Source of the DNA: Paraburkholderia bonniea
GTDB lineage: Bacteria; Pseudomonadota; Gammaproteobacteria; Burkholderiales; Burkholderiaceae
Reading direction: 5' to 3'
Length of the DNA stretch: 64,000 nt
Assembly: GCF_009455625.1 (NCBI RefSeq)
Contig: NZ_QPEQ01000002.1
Coordinates: 1-64,000 of the forward strand
The position numbers and the translations under genes were made by a program. Under the pieces are notes generated by a model. The model made no database searches and was not told where the DNA came from. It was given only the letters and a program-made list of their open reading frames with translations. Below are positions 36,634 through 46,525 of this stretch, piece after piece; position 1 is the first letter of the stretch, and each line of letters opens with the position of its first letter.

Positions 36634-38712
36634 ATGAACCGGATTTCCGGATTTCTGCTCTGGAGCGTGGTTGCACTACTTGGCGCATTCTCGCTGGGCA
36701 CGATTGCGCTCGCGCAAGGTGAGCGCATCAGCGCGCTATGGATCGTGATTGCCGCCGTGTGCGTCTATCTGATCGCGTATCGCTTTTACAGCCGTTTTGT
36801 CGCCAGCAAGGTGCTGCAGCTCGACCCCATGCGCATGACACCGGCCGTCAAGTACAACGACGGGCTCGACTACGTGCCGACCAACAAGTACGTCTTGTTT
36901 GGCCATCATTTCGCGGCGATTGCCGGAGCGGGGCCACTGGTCGGCCCCGTGCTGGCCGCGCAAATGGGCTATCTGCCTGGGATGCTGTGGATTCTGGCGG
37001 GCGTGGTGTTCGCTGGCGCGGTGCAGGATTTCATCGTGCTGTTCATTTCGAACCGCCGCGATGGCCGCTCGCTGGGCGATCTCATCAAGATGGAACTGGG
37101 TACTGTGCCGGGCGTGATCGCGCTCTTCGGCGCATTCCTGATCATGGTCATTATTCTTGCGGTGCTCGCGTTGATCGTCGTGAAGGCGCTGACCCATTCG
37201 CCATGGGGCACCTTCACCGTCGCCGCGACGATCCCGATTGCGCTTTTCATGGGCTTGTACATGCGCTATTTCCGGCCTGGCCGGATTGGCGAAGTGTCGA
37301 TCATCGGCTTTGTGCTACTGATGGCCTCGATTGTGTTCGGCCAGTATGTGCATGACACCCCGGCACTGGCAGTGTGGTTCGATTTCACCGGCACCCAGCT
37401 CACGTGGATTCTGATCGGTTATGGCTTTGTGGCTTCGGTGCTGCCGGTGTGGCTGCTGCTCGCGCCGCGTGATTACCTGTCCACCTTTCTGAAGATCGGC
37501 ACCATCCTCGGGCTGGCCATCGGCATTCTGGTTGTCGCGCCTGAGCTGAAGATGCCTGCCCTCACTCGCTTTATCGACGGCTCCGGCCCGGTATGGTCCG
37601 GCAACCTGTTCCCGTTCCTTTTCATCACGATTGCTTGCGGCGCGGTGTCGGGTTTCCACGCGCTGATCTCGTCGGGCACGACGCCCAAGCTGCTGGACAA
37701 CGAAGCCAATGCGCGTTTTATCGGCTATGGCGCGATGCTGATGGAATCGTTCGTGGCGATCATGGCGCTGGTGGCTGCCTCGGTGATTGAACCTGGCATT
37801 TACTTTGCGATGAATGCGCCTGCTGCGGTGCTCGGCACAACGCCGGAAGCCGTGGCGCAAACTGTCACCCAGTGGGGCTTTGTGCTGACGCCGGAGATGC
37901 TGACGCAAACCGCCAAAGCGGTCGGCGAAAGCACCATCATCGCGCGCGCTGGCGGCGCACCGACGCTAGCCGTCGGCATGGCACAGATCCTGCATCAACT
38001 GATTGGCGGGCCTGGGATGATGGCCTTCTGGTACCACTTTGCGATTCTGTTCGAAGCGCTGTTCATCCTGACCGCAGTGGATGCGGGCACCCGCGCGGGC
38101 CGTTTCATGCTGCAAGACCTGCTGGGCACCTTCCACCCGGCGCTCAAGCGTACTGAGTCGCTGCCCGCGAACCTGATTGCCACGGCGCTGTGCGTCGCCG
38201 CATGGGGTTATTTCCTGTATCAGGGCGTAGTCGATCCGCTGGGCGGGATCAACACGCTGTGGCCGCTCTTCGGCATTTCGAACCAGATGCTGGCCGGGAT
38301 TGCGCTGGTGCTTGGCACGGTGGTGTTGTTCAAGATGAAACGCGAACGTTACGCATGGGTGACGTTAGTGCCGACTGTCTGGCTGCTGATCTGCACGCTG
38401 ACGGCGGGCTGGCAAAAGATTTTCGACGACAACCCGCGCGTCAGCTTCCTCGCCCATGCTGCCAAGCTGCGTGAAGCGATTGATGCCGGCAAGGTGATAG
38501 CACCGGCGAAGTCACTGGAAGAAATGCGGCGCGTGCTGTTTAACGATTACGTCGATGCGGCGTTGTGCGGGCTCTTCATCTTTGTCGTGGTGAGCATCGT
38601 GGCGTATGGTGTGCTTGCTGTGGTGCGGGCTCGCCGGACGAATCACCCGACCGTGCGCGAAACCCCGTATGAAGCGATGCCAGCGAGCCAGAACACCGGC
38701 GCAGCGCGTTAA
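36634..38712 (+). CDS. cstA: Carbon starvation protein CstA (pyruvate/peptide transporter)
   Basis: This 692-residue membrane protein has about 16 to 18 transmembrane helices and the CstA signature LDYVPTNKYVLFGHHFAAIAG near residue 75. CstA imports pyruvate, and peptide uptake has also been reported, during carbon limitation. AGGGGG seven bases before the ATG supports the start. Other family segments are GVVFAGAVQDFIVLFISNRR and GGINTLWPLFGISNQMLA. The small YbdD-like gene that normally accompanies cstA follows 94 bases later on the same strand. Confidence 0.95.
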   Translation: MNRISGFLLWSVVALLGAFSLGTIALAQGERISALWIVIAAVCVYLIAYRFYSRFVASKVLQLDPMRMTPAVKYNDGLDYVPTNKYVLFGHHFAAIAGAGPLVGPVLAAQMGYLPGMLWILAGVVFAGAVQDFIVLFISNRRDGRSLGDLIKMELGTVPGVIALFGAFLIMVIILAVLALIVVKALTHSPWGTFTVAATIPIALFMGLYMRYFRPGRIGEVSIIGFVLLMASIVFGQYVHDTPALAVWFDFTGTQLTWILIGYGFVASVLPVWLLLAPRDYLSTFLKIGTILGLAIGILVVAPELKMPALTRFIDGSGPVWSGNLFPFLFITIACGAVSGFHALISSGTTPKLLDNEANARFIGYGAMLMESFVAIMALVAASVIEPGIYFAMNAPAAVLGTTPEAVAQTVTQWGFVLTPEMLTQTAKAVGESTIIARAGGAPTLAVGMAQILHQLIGGPGMMAFWYHFAILFEALFILTAVDAGTRAGRFMLQDLLGTFHPALKRTESLPANLIATALCVAAWGYFLYQGVVDPLGGINTLWPLFGISNQMLAGIALVLGTVVLFKMKRERYAWVTLVPTVWLLICTLTAGWQKIFDDNPRVSFLAHAAKLREAIDAGKVIAPAKSLEEMRRVLFNDYVDAALCGLFIFVVVSIVAYGVLAVVRARRTNHPTVRETPYEAMPASQNTGAAR

Positions 38713-38806
38713 TGCAGCTTGAGGTGAGTGGAGTGCGTCAAGGCGCTGCACTCACCTTTGAGCTGCTCACAGGTTCATTGATGCCCGACTGGGCAGGAGG
38801 TCCGCG

Positions 38807-39013
38807 ATGTTTTCTGATCTGCGAGACGAAGTGCGTACCGCAGGCCGCTATCTGGGCCAGGCGATGCGGCTGATGGTAGGGATTCCGGATTACGACACGT
38901 ATGTGGCGCATATGCGCACGACTCACCCGGAACAAGAAGCGATGACTTACGAAGAATTTTTCCGTGAACGGCAAAACGCACGCTATCGCTCAGGGGCGGG
39001 AAAGTGTTGCTGA
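38807..39013 (+). CDS. YbdD/YjiX family small protein
   Basis: This 68-residue protein matches the YbdD/YjiX family (DUF466), found next to cstA-type genes and reported to be needed for their transport activity. [20 protein letters not shown] and [15 protein letters not shown] are the conserved core. GGAGGT lies seven bases before the ATG. Its last 24 bases overlap the end of the convergent acyltransferase gene. The C-terminal GAGKCC places two cysteines at the very end. Confidence 0.93.
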   Translation: MFSDLRDEVRTAGRYLGQAMRLMVGIPDYDTYVAHMRTTHPEQEAMTYEEFFRERQNARYRSGAGKCC

Positions 39014-40039
39014 GCTGGGGGCCCGGCGCGGTTTGAGCCGCAGCGCTGGCAACTCGATATAGCGCCAGCTCAATGCGGCCAGCGGGAGGCAGAGCGCTAG
39101 TGTCGCGGCAAACAGCACGAGGGGCGTAATGGCTGGCAGGTACCAGCTCAATAGTTTTTGCACCGGGAAGCCGTAGAGATAGACGCCGTATGAAAGGTCG
39201 ATGCGGCTCGGCGCAAAGCGATGCAATGCCGGTGAGGTTGACGCGGCGAACACCACATAGGCCCCGGCGAGCAGCACGGCGGGGCGGAACAATATTGGGT
39301 CGGTCACGCAAGCCGCCAGCACCGCGAACGCGACGATGCAGGGTACGACGCTATAACGAATGCGCTCCCTGAAGACATAAGCGCAACTGCCGGTGAGAAA
39401 GAGCGCCGCAAACCAGATCATCGAATCGGACACGCGCAGCATGCGCAGGCCAAGCGTGACATGGCTCAGGTCGTTCGCGCGTGCATAGCAGGCGGCGAAA
39501 GCGATGACGACGGTGAGGCAGAGCAACGCCAGGCGTTGCTTGAAAATGCCCAGCAAGGCGATGGCGAGCAACAGCAGATAGCAGCGAAATTCAAATGAGA
39601 TGGTCCACAACGAGCCGTTGACGGCTTCAGCGTAGGTGCCCGCGAAAACGCGCGGCGTTTGCGGGTCACGCAGCGTGAGCAGGCCGCGCAGTGATTTCCC
39701 GATGTTGAGGTCGTTGAAATATTGGCTTACCTCAGCCCCGAGGGGGCCCACGATCATCACCGAGATGAGCGAAGCGACGATGAATCCTGGATATAGACGC
39801 AGCACGCGACGGCGTAGAAACCGGCCCATGGATGGATCAGCGAGCCAGCTACCGGTAATGAGGTAGCCGCTAATCAGGAAGAAGCCAGCGACGCTCAACC
39901 CGCCTAACGAAGAAAGCCCGCCGTAGTGAAGCAGGGGCTCGGGATAGCGCAGCAGCTCGAAGCTGTGCGAAAAAATGACGAGTATGGCAAAGGCGAGACG
40001 AAGGGTGTCGAAGTGGGGAAAACGCGCAGCGTTGCTCAT
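38990..40039 (-). CDS. Acyltransferase 3 family membrane protein
   Basis: This 349-residue protein has about ten transmembrane helices. It carries the AT3 motifs [20 protein letters not shown] (with the catalytic-type His) near residue 9 and [13 protein letters not shown] near 53, followed by [13 protein letters not shown]. Such enzymes add acyl groups to sugars of O-antigen, exopolysaccharide or peptidoglycan. The substrate cannot be told from the sequence. It is convergent with and overlaps the YbdD-like gene, and another AT3 gene lies upstream on the same strand. Confidence 0.9.
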   Translation of the reverse strand: MSNAARFPHFDTLRLAFAILVIFSHSFELLRYPEPLLHYGGLSSLGGLSVAGFFLISGYLITGSWLADPSMGRFLRRRVLRLYPGFIVASLISVMIVGPLGAEVSQYFNDLNIGKSLRGLLTLRDPQTPRVFAGTYAEAVNGSLWTISFEFRCYLLLLAIALLGIFKQRLALLCLTVVIAFAACYARANDLSHVTLGLRMLRVSDSMIWFAALFLTGSCAYVFRERIRYSVVPCIVAFAVLAACVTDPILFRPAVLLAGAYVVFAASTSPALHRFAPSRIDLSYGVYLYGFPVQKLLSWYLPAITPLVLFAATLALCLPLAALSWRYIELPALRLKPRRAPSSATLSRP

Positions 40040-40420
40040 AGGCTAATGATGGGTAGGCCAGTCGGAAAGTGCGACGCTCATGCCGCACGGGGCACCGCCC
40101 CGAAAATCGTAGAGGCTGGCTGGTTTAAGTGGCTGCGGGTTTGGCGGCAGAGGTTGCAGGTTGCCGATAGTAGCCTGTCTCAGCTTCAGCGAGCGGGCTA
40201 TGACGGAAGGGGCCCCAGCAATCGAGGGTGATTGAAGTAGGCCCGCCATTCCAGCGTTGCCTGTTTCACTGGCGCCGGTGTTCCAGGCGTTGAGCTCAGC
40301 TCAACTCAACCGCTACCGATCGTTTTGGCCAGCGCGGGAGCATCATTGCCGCCCCAGCATGTTTCGCTGACAGAGATGGCGGCTGCCAGCGCAACGTTCA
40401 TTTCGCACCCGTGCCCTCAT
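40040..40420. other. Intergenic region between two acyltransferase genes
   Basis: No gene or clear terminator is seen. It should hold the promoter of the downstream acyltransferase. Composition is ordinary for the GC-rich background. Confidence 0.4.
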
Positions 40421-41506
40421 CTACGCTGCGGACATGAATTTTGAGCGGCGCACCAGTTGCCTGATCTTTGAATTCAATGGCTGCTCAATCAACCGGTAGC
40501 CAAGATAGCCGCTTGCGATTGCGGCGCAGAGGCATAGCAACGTGCCGAATGCAGCGGGAAGCGCCGCGGGTGCCAGGTGCGCATACAAGCGCCCAACTGC
40601 CGAAATAACAAGGACATGTGAGAGATAGAGCGAGTAAGACGCATCGCCCAGGAGACGAAGGAACCGGGGCGCTGTGCGCCCGGTGTTCATTTCCCAGGAC
40701 GTTGCGCCGAGCACCAGCAGACATGCGGGCACGCCGAAATAGAGCGCGCGCCACTGGACCACCGCAGATAAGCCCGCGTGCTCGCCTATAACGAATGCCG
40801 CAAGCAGCGCAGCCAGGCCAATGACGAGCACCGCTATTGAGCGCGCGCCCTTCACGGCCGGGCAGAGCAACGCACAGAAACACCCCCCAATAAACTCAAG
40901 CACAAGCGGATTGCTCACAACCTCCAGGAACGGGTTGGTGAGCTGAGCGCGCCCCAGCCAGAAGGCAAGGCCACCAGTCAATATCGCCCAGATGAGCAAC
41001 GCTACCGGCAGAAAGCGTTCGGCGATGAACGCAACCAGACCGGCAAACACGAGGTAAAAGAACATCTCGTACGTCAGGGTCCAGCCTTGCAGCAGCAATG
41101 GCAGCGTGCTGCTTGGCAGAAGCAGGAATGAGCTCAGGAGGTTCGCCTGATGCCCCGTCGTTGCATTGACCCACTGTGGCATGACCAGCATCACTGCCAG
41201 AACAATCAAGCTATAGAACCAGTAGATCGGGTACACCCGCAAAAACCGGTGTAGCAGGAAGACCTTTGACTGTTCGCGGGAAGCGAATCGTCCGCGCGTC
41301 ACTCTGGTCATCACAAACCCGCTAATGACAAAAAACAGATCGACGCCACAAGTCCCAAACAAGCCAAGGACGTGCGGTATCGCATGCGCGCCGAAATACT
41401 TGCCTTCGACGGCGTACTGGTGGAAGGCCAGCACGAGCAACGCTGCGATAGCCCGTAACGCCTGAATGCTGCTGAAATACGAGGTCGGGATTATTTTTTG
41501 GCTCAT
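40421..41506 (-). CDS. Acyltransferase 3 family membrane protein (second)
   Basis: This 361-residue protein has about ten membrane helices and the AT3 motifs IQALRAIAALLVLAFHQYAV near residue 14, DLFFVISGFVMTRVTRGRF near 56 and FLLHRFLRVYPIYWFY near 83. It is only distantly similar to the neighbouring AT3 protein (38990-40039), so the two probably modify different sugars or lipids. No glycan-synthesis genes are adjacent. A hairpin terminator separates it from hpnH upstream. Confidence 0.9.
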   Translation of the reverse strand: MSQKIIPTSYFSSIQALRAIAALLVLAFHQYAVEGKYFGAHAIPHVLGLFGTCGVDLFFVISGFVMTRVTRGRFASREQSKVFLLHRFLRVYPIYWFYSLIVLAVMLVMPQWVNATTGHQANLLSSFLLLPSSTLPLLLQGWTLTYEMFFYLVFAGLVAFIAERFLPVALLIWAILTGGLAFWLGRAQLTNPFLEVVSNPLVLEFIGGCFCALLCPAVKGARSIAVLVIGLAALLAAFVIGEHAGLSAVVQWRALYFGVPACLLVLGATSWEMNTGRTAPRFLRLLGDASYSLYLSHVLVISAVGRLYAHLAPAALPAAFGTLLCLCAAIASGYLGYRLIEQPLNSKIRQLVRRSKFMSAA

Positions 41507-41897
41507 CTTGGCAGGCGCGATGCGGCGGACAACATTGACGCGTCCGTTGTAGTGATTGGCGTGAGGGACGCAGAGTTTACCGTGAACGCCTGCATGGATA
41601 AGCCCACTTCAGGTTGCGCTGGTTCATGGGGTGATCTGCGAGGCAGGCAGCGTGATTCATTTGATGGGCTTCTAGCCGCACAGGCTGTGTTGGCGGCTAC
41701 GTCGTTTGCTTGCTGCAGATGCTTGGCTGGCGAAGTACACCGATCTTGTCATGGCCGTGCCAGCAAGACATTCGATCTCAACGCCTGCAACGCTGCGCAA
41801 AAAAACAAACCCCACGCTCCGATGAAAAGCGTGGGGTTTGTGTTTCATACCCGTCCAGCACCGTTTAGCACCGCTCGGCACCGTCCAGCAGCAAAGC
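41507..41897. other. Intergenic region with the hpnH terminator
   Basis: No supportable gene is present; a plus-strand frame at 41498-41971 reads through a terminator and into hpnH and is rejected. Short CACCG-type repeats (AGCACCG, GGCACCG) lie at 41850-41890. Confidence 0.5.
41805..41841 (-). terminator. Hairpin terminator after hpnH
   Basis: A 14-bp stem, ACAAACCCCACGCT with AGCGTGGGGTTTGT, has a 9-base loop. On the minus strand it is followed by a run of T, so it ends the ispH-hpnH transcript. Confidence 0.9.
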
Positions 41898-43058
41898 TCA
41901 ATGCACCTCAGCGGCTGCGGCCTGCACTTTTTTGCCCTTGCCAGCACTGCGGCCAATTTCTTCCAGCTTGATTTCGACGTGACGTGAGAACACGTACTCA
42001 GCGGGGCGCTGTTTATCGAGCGGAATATCTTCAGTGAATGCGCCGCTGGTTTTCGGGCCGCGCAGGCTGACCTTCAGCGCTTTCAATGGATGAGCTACGG
42101 TGTCCATCACCGCTGTGGCTTCGAAACCGCAATGCACCATGCAGTCCGCGCATTTTTCGTAGTTGCCTGTGCCGTAGGCATCCCAGTCGGTGGTGTCCAT
42201 CAGTTCGCGGAAGGTTTTGACATAGCCTTCGCCCACCAGGTAGCACGGCTTTTGCCAGCCAAACACGGTGCGCGCCGGGTTACCCCAGGGCGTGCAAGCG
42301 TATGTCTGGTTGCCCGCGAGAAAGTCGAGGAACATGGCCGACTGGCTGAACGACCAGTTCTTGCCGTGATTGCCGCGCTTGAAAATCTCGCGGAACAACT
42401 GCTTGGTTTTGTCGCGGTTCAGAAAGTGTTGCTGGTCTGGCGCGCGCTCGTAAGCGTAGCCCGGCGACACGGTGATGCCGTCCACGCCCATCGGGCCCAG
42501 TGTGTCGAAAAACGCGGCCACGCGTTCTGGCACTGCGTCGTTAAACAGCGTGCAGTTGATGTTCACGCGGAAACCACGGCGCTTGGCTTCGCGGATCGCC
42601 GCCACGGCCTTGTCATACACCCCATCCTGCGACACCGAATGGTCGTGCGCCGCACGGTCGCCATCCAGGTGAACCGACCAGACGAAATACGGATTCGGCT
42701 CGTAGTCGTCCATTTTCTTTTCCATCAGCAGCGCGTTCGTGCACAGGTAAACGAACTTCTTGCGCGCGATGATGCCGCGTACGATCTGCGGCATTTCTTT
42801 GTGCAACAGCGGCTCGCCACCGGCAATCGATACCACCGGCGCGCCACATTCATCCACGGCACCGAGGCATTCTTCGAGCGACAGGCGCTGGTTCAAGATC
42901 GGATCGGGATAGTCAATCTTGCCGCAACCATTGCAGGCCAGATTGCAGCGGAATAACGGCTCAAGCATCAAGGCCAGCGGATAGCGCCGGTTGCGTGACA
43001 GATGCTGACGCATGATGTATGCGCCAACCCGGACTTTCTGTAGCAGCGGAATAGACAA
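41898..43058 (-). CDS. hpnH: Adenosylhopane synthase HpnH (radical SAM)
   Basis: HpnH uses a 4Fe-4S cluster and S-adenosylmethionine to attach adenosine to hopene, the first step to extended C35 hopanoids. The cluster motif CNLACNGCGK (CxxxCxxC) is near residue 38, with SIAGGEPLL as the SAM-binding GGE motif near 77. The C-terminal SPASM-like part contains CADCMVHCGFE. The 386-residue length is normal. Its start lies ten bases after the ispH stop, so the two form an operon, and AAGGAGGACC precedes the ATG. The product is the substrate of HpnG, encoded at 13261. Confidence 0.97.
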   Translation of the reverse strand: MSIPLLQKVRVGAYIMRQHLSRNRRYPLALMLEPLFRCNLACNGCGKIDYPDPILNQRLSLEECLGAVDECGAPVVSIAGGEPLLHKEMPQIVRGIIARKKFVYLCTNALLMEKKMDDYEPNPYFVWSVHLDGDRAAHDHSVSQDGVYDKAVAAIREAKRRGFRVNINCTLFNDAVPERVAAFFDTLGPMGVDGITVSPGYAYERAPDQQHFLNRDKTKQLFREIFKRGNHGKNWSFSQSAMFLDFLAGNQTYACTPWGNPARTVFGWQKPCYLVGEGYVKTFRELMDTTDWDAYGTGNYEKCADCMVHCGFEATAVMDTVAHPLKALKVSLRGPKTSGAFTEDIPLDKQRPAEYVFSRHVEIKLEEIGRSAGKGKKVQAAAAEVH

Positions 43059-43068
43059 GGGGTCCTCC

Positions 43069-44013
43069 TTAAACTTCGCGTGCAGCGAGAGGTTGCGTCA
43101 GCTTCGACGGCAATTTGAATTCGACTTTTTCTTCCCGGCCCGCCATCGTCGTTAGCTCGACGGGCCCGAGCGCGCGTAGCGCCTGAATCACGTGCTCGAC
43201 CATGGCTTCGGGTGCGGATGCGCCTGCGGTCAGGCCCACCTTGTGTGCGCCCGCAAACCATGCGCTTTTGACCTCTGAGCCATCGGCCACGAGGTAGCTG
43301 GGCACGCCCATTTCGCTGCCGATCTCGCGCAGCCGGTTGGAGTTCGAGCTATTGGTCGCGCCCACCACCAGCAGCACATCGACTTGCTGGCTGAGTTCGC
43401 GCACCGCCGCCTGGCGGTTTTGCGTGGCGTAGCAGATGTCGCGGATATCGGGGCCGACGAGATTGCTGAAGCGGCGTTTCAGCGCGTCGATAATGCCGCG
43501 TGTGTCGTCTACCGACAGCGTGGTCTGGGTCACGTAGGCCAGCGGGGCATCCGCTGCGAGATCAATGTTGTCGGCCTCGGCTTCGCTTTGCACCAGCAGC
43601 ACGGGCCCGGGGATTTGGCCGATGGTGCCTTCGACTTCGGGGTGGCCTGCATGACCGATGAGAATCAGCGTGCGGCCAGCGGCCACATACTGCCGCCCTT
43701 GCACATGCACCTTGGTGACCAGCGGGCAAGTCGCATCGAGCACATCCAGCCCGCGTTGCCCGGCGGCTTCTTCGACGCTTTGCGCGACACCGTGCGCGCT
43801 GAAAATGGCGACGGCACCTTCAGGAATTTCGTCCAGTTCTTCGACAAAACGTGCGCCTTTGTGGCGCAGGTTATCGACGACGTGCCGGTTATGCACGATT
43901 TCGTGGCGGACATAGACAGGCGCGCCATGTTGTTGCAGCGCGCGGTCAACGATTTCTATCGCACGGACCACACCCGCGCAGAAGCCACGAGGCTGGGCAA
44001 GGATGACTTGCAT
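43069..44013 (-). CDS. ispH: 4-hydroxy-3-methylbut-2-enyl diphosphate reductase IspH
   Basis: IspH makes IPP and DMAPP in the last step of the MEP isoprenoid pathway. The ATG at 44013 ([15 protein letters not shown]) gives 314 residues, as usual. The three cluster cysteines lie in RGFCAG, DATCPLV and ICYATQ. Substrate-binding histidines are in [12 protein letters not shown] and [19 protein letters not shown] and AGASAPE are also conserved. Coupling to hpnH suggests this copy serves hopanoid synthesis; Burkholderia often has a second ispH elsewhere. Confidence 0.97.
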   Translation of the reverse strand: MQVILAQPRGFCAGVVRAIEIVDRALQQHGAPVYVRHEIVHNRHVVDNLRHKGARFVEELDEIPEGAVAIFSAHGVAQSVEEAAGQRGLDVLDATCPLVTKVHVQGRQYVAAGRTLILIGHAGHPEVEGTIGQIPGPVLLVQSEAEADNIDLAADAPLAYVTQTTLSVDDTRGIIDALKRRFSNLVGPDIRDICYATQNRQAAVRELSQQVDVLLVVGATNSSNSNRLREIGSEMGVPSYLVADGSEVKSAWFAGAHKVGLTAGASAPEAMVEHVIQALRALGPVELTTMAGREEKVEFKLPSKLTQPLAAREV

Positions 44014-44342
44014 AGGCAGACGAACTCCGACTGACGCGGGTTTAGATGAATTAGGGGAATGCGGAAAGAATCTGGCCCGATGCACGCCAGGCGTTTGAAG
44101 CGGGCCTGAATCTAGCTGCCGGGTGCCGGGTGCCTTGTGAACCAGACGCGCATTCTAACGCTATCGCTGCCCCTGTGCTGCAGCGCCAGATAGCCACAAG
44201 CGCGTGACGTGGAACGTCTGGGCGAAAGACAGCGTGGGGCGTGTCCATGCGCCCCGGGAAGCCTTAGACTAGGCGGCCTTGCGGCGCAGCATGCGCCGTT
44301 GCATTTCACAACGATTACTCCAAGTCTGTTGAGGCCCACAAG
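44014..44342. other. Divergent promoter region of ispH-hpnH and hpnC-hpnB
   Basis: No gene is supported. It must hold promoters for both divergent hopanoid operons, but I cannot assign hexamers with confidence. Confidence 0.45.
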
Positions 44343-45206
44343 ATGGAAGTCGATCATTACGAAAATTTTCCGGTCGCCAGCATTTTGTTACCCAAGGCGT
44401 TGCGTGCACCGGTGGGCGTGATTTATCACGTGGCCCGCACGGCTGACGACATCGCGGATGAAGGCGACTGGAGCCCCGCCGAGCGTCACGCGCGGCTCGC
44501 AGATTTTCGCGCCGGACTGGATGCAGTGGCCGCTGGGCGGGCGGCACCGGTTCATGCACATCTGTTTGGCAAGCTGGCGGGCGTGGTGGCGCAATACCAG
44601 TTGCCGCTGACGCCGTTTTACGACCTGGTATCCGCGTTCGACCAGGATATCGACACCACGCGTTACGCCGAATGGCCCGCGCTGCTCGACTACTGCAGCC
44701 GCTCAGCCAACCCGGTGGGGCATTTGATGCTGCATCTGTTCGATGCGGCAACGCCCGCCAACCTGGCGGATTCAGATGCGATCTGCACCGCGCTGCAACT
44801 GATCAATTTCTGGCAGGACGTTGCCATCGACTGGAACAAAGGCCGGGTTTATCTGCCGCAAACCGATCTGGCGCGTTTTGGCGTCACCGAAGCGCAGATC
44901 GAAGCGCGCCGGGTTGACGATGCCTGGCGCGCGCTCATGGCGCATGAAGTCGCTGAGGCGCGCGCGCTGCTGGTGCGAGGCGCGCCGCTGGCGTTGCGCT
45001 TGCCGGGGCGCTTCGGGCTGGAGCTATGCAGCGTGGTGCAAGGCGGCCTGCGCATTCTCGAACGGATTGAAAAAGCCGATTACGACGTGTTCCGGCGGCG
45101 TCCGGTGCTGGGCGGTTTCGATTGGTGCGTGATCGCTGTGCGCACGCTGGCAATGCGCGTATCGCGCCGGATGGGATCACGGCCGCCGCTGGAGGGGGGC
45201 GTATGA
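44343..45206 (+). CDS. hpnC: Hydroxysqualene synthase HpnC
   Basis: HpnC converts presqualene diphosphate to hydroxysqualene, acting between HpnD and HpnE. The 287-residue protein begins with HYENFPVASILLPKALR, typical of HpnC. It has the aspartate-rich motif VARTADDIADEGDW near residue 29 and the second site LINFWQDVAIDWNKGRVYLP near 148. It is separated by 34 kb from hpnD and hpnE. Its stop overlaps the hpnB start (ATGA). Confidence 0.95.
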   Translation: MEVDHYENFPVASILLPKALRAPVGVIYHVARTADDIADEGDWSPAERHARLADFRAGLDAVAAGRAAPVHAHLFGKLAGVVAQYQLPLTPFYDLVSAFDQDIDTTRYAEWPALLDYCSRSANPVGHLMLHLFDAATPANLADSDAICTALQLINFWQDVAIDWNKGRVYLPQTDLARFGVTEAQIEARRVDDAWRALMAHEVAEARALLVRGAPLALRLPGRFGLELCSVVQGGLRILERIEKADYDVFRRRPVLGGFDWCVIAVRTLAMRVSRRMGSRPPLEGGV

Positions 45207-46441
45207 GCACGTTGGCGATCTTGTTTCTGTTTAGTCTGGCGTGCGTTTCGCTGCTGATTTGGGGCGTGCTGCTGCTGGCTCGGGGTGGTTTCTGGCGGGT
45301 CCGGCTCGCGCGGCCGCTCGCGCCATTGGTGCGGCCGGTGTCCCCGGCGGCATCGGCTTTATCGGGCTTAGCGCCGCACGATGCCGCTGAGCCGCTGCCT
45401 GCGGTGGTCGCGGTGGTTCCGGCGCGCAATGAGGCCGATGTGCTTGATGAGGCGCTGACCTCGCTGCTGACTCAGGACTACGCCGGGGCGTTCCACGTGA
45501 TCGTCGTCGATGACCACAGCACGGATGGCACGGCGGACGTGGCCCGCGCGGCCGCGTTGCGGCTTCAGTGCCCAGAGCGGCTCACGGTGTTGACGGCTAA
45601 ACCTTTGCCACCAGGCTGGTCGGGCAAAGTTTGGGCCCAGGCGCAGGGTCTGGAGGCGGCGCGTGCGCGGGGTGCCCCAGCGGATTTTTTTCTGCTGACC
45701 GACGCTGATATTGGCCACCCAGCGGATGCCGTGACGCAGCTTGTCGCCCGCGCTGAGGCGGAACAACGGGATCTGGTGTCGCTGATGGTGCGGCTGCGCT
45801 GCGATTCGTTGCAGGAAAAAGCGCTGATTCCAGCGTTTGTCTTTTTCTTCGCCAAGCTCTACCCGTTTGCCTGGGTCAATCATCCGCGTCGCCGCACGGC
45901 CGCTGCTGCGGGCGGGTGCATGCTGGTACGGCGTACGGCGCTAGAAGAGGCGGGTGGCATCGAGTCGATTCGGGCTGAGCTGATTGATGATTGCAGCCTG
46001 GCTGCGCGCATCAAGCACCGCGGCACTGGGCGGCATCCGATCCGGCTGGATCTGGCGGTGCGCAGCGTCTCGCTGCGGCCATATAACGACTGGCGCGAGA
46101 TCTGGAACATGATCGCGCGCACCGCTTTCACGCAACTGCGCTATAGCGCGTGGCGGCTGGCGGGCACCTTGCTGGGGATGACGCTGATTTACCTGGTGCC
46201 CCCGCTGGCCGCGCTGGTGCTTGGACCATTGGGCTGGCCGGGCTGGCTGGCATGGGCGGCGATGTGCTGCGCGTATGCGCCGATGCTGCGCTATTACGGC
46301 CGCTCGCCACTATGGGCACCATTCTTGCCGCTGGTGGCGCTGTTTTATGTCGGCGCGACTTGCGCCTCGGCGTGGCGGTACTGGCGCGGTAAGGGCGGGC
46401 AGTGGAAAGCCCGGGTCCAGGCACCGGTTCAGGAGCGCTAG
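45203..46441 (+). CDS. hpnB: Hopene-associated glycosyltransferase HpnB
   Basis: This 412-residue family 2 glycosyltransferase starts at the ATG overlapping the hpnC stop; GGAGGGGGGC gives the ribosome-binding site. An N-terminal helix (MSTLAILFLFSLACVSLLIW) anchors it. The GT-A core shows VVPARNEADVLDEAL, VDDHSTDGT and LTDADIGH (DxD-like), with the QxxRW-like zone later. Three C-terminal helices follow about residue 310. HpnB is tied to hopanoid clusters, but its exact sugar and acceptor are unsettled. Confidence 0.9.
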   Translation: MSTLAILFLFSLACVSLLIWGVLLLARGGFWRVRLARPLAPLVRPVSPAASALSGLAPHDAAEPLPAVVAVVPARNEADVLDEALTSLLTQDYAGAFHVIVVDDHSTDGTADVARAAALRLQCPERLTVLTAKPLPPGWSGKVWAQAQGLEAARARGAPADFFLLTDADIGHPADAVTQLVARAEAEQRDLVSLMVRLRCDSLQEKALIPAFVFFFAKLYPFAWVNHPRRRTAAAAGGCMLVRRTALEEAGGIESIRAELIDDCSLAARIKHRGTGRHPIRLDLAVRSVSLRPYNDWREIWNMIARTAFTQLRYSAWRLAGTLLGMTLIYLVPPLAALVLGPLGWPGWLAWAAMCCAYAPMLRYYGRSPLWAPFLPLVALFYVGATCASAWRYWRGKGGQWKARVQAPVQER

Positions 46442-46525
46442 CGCAGGTGACGGAGCCGGCCATCCATGTGCTGGCATGGCGTGATGCGCAGCCAGGCCCG
46501 CGCGAATGGATGGGCGCTGCTAGCG

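Noticed and set aside
41498..41971. Plus-strand 157-codon frame
   Set aside because: It runs through the strong hpnH terminator into hpnH antisense, with no family features.
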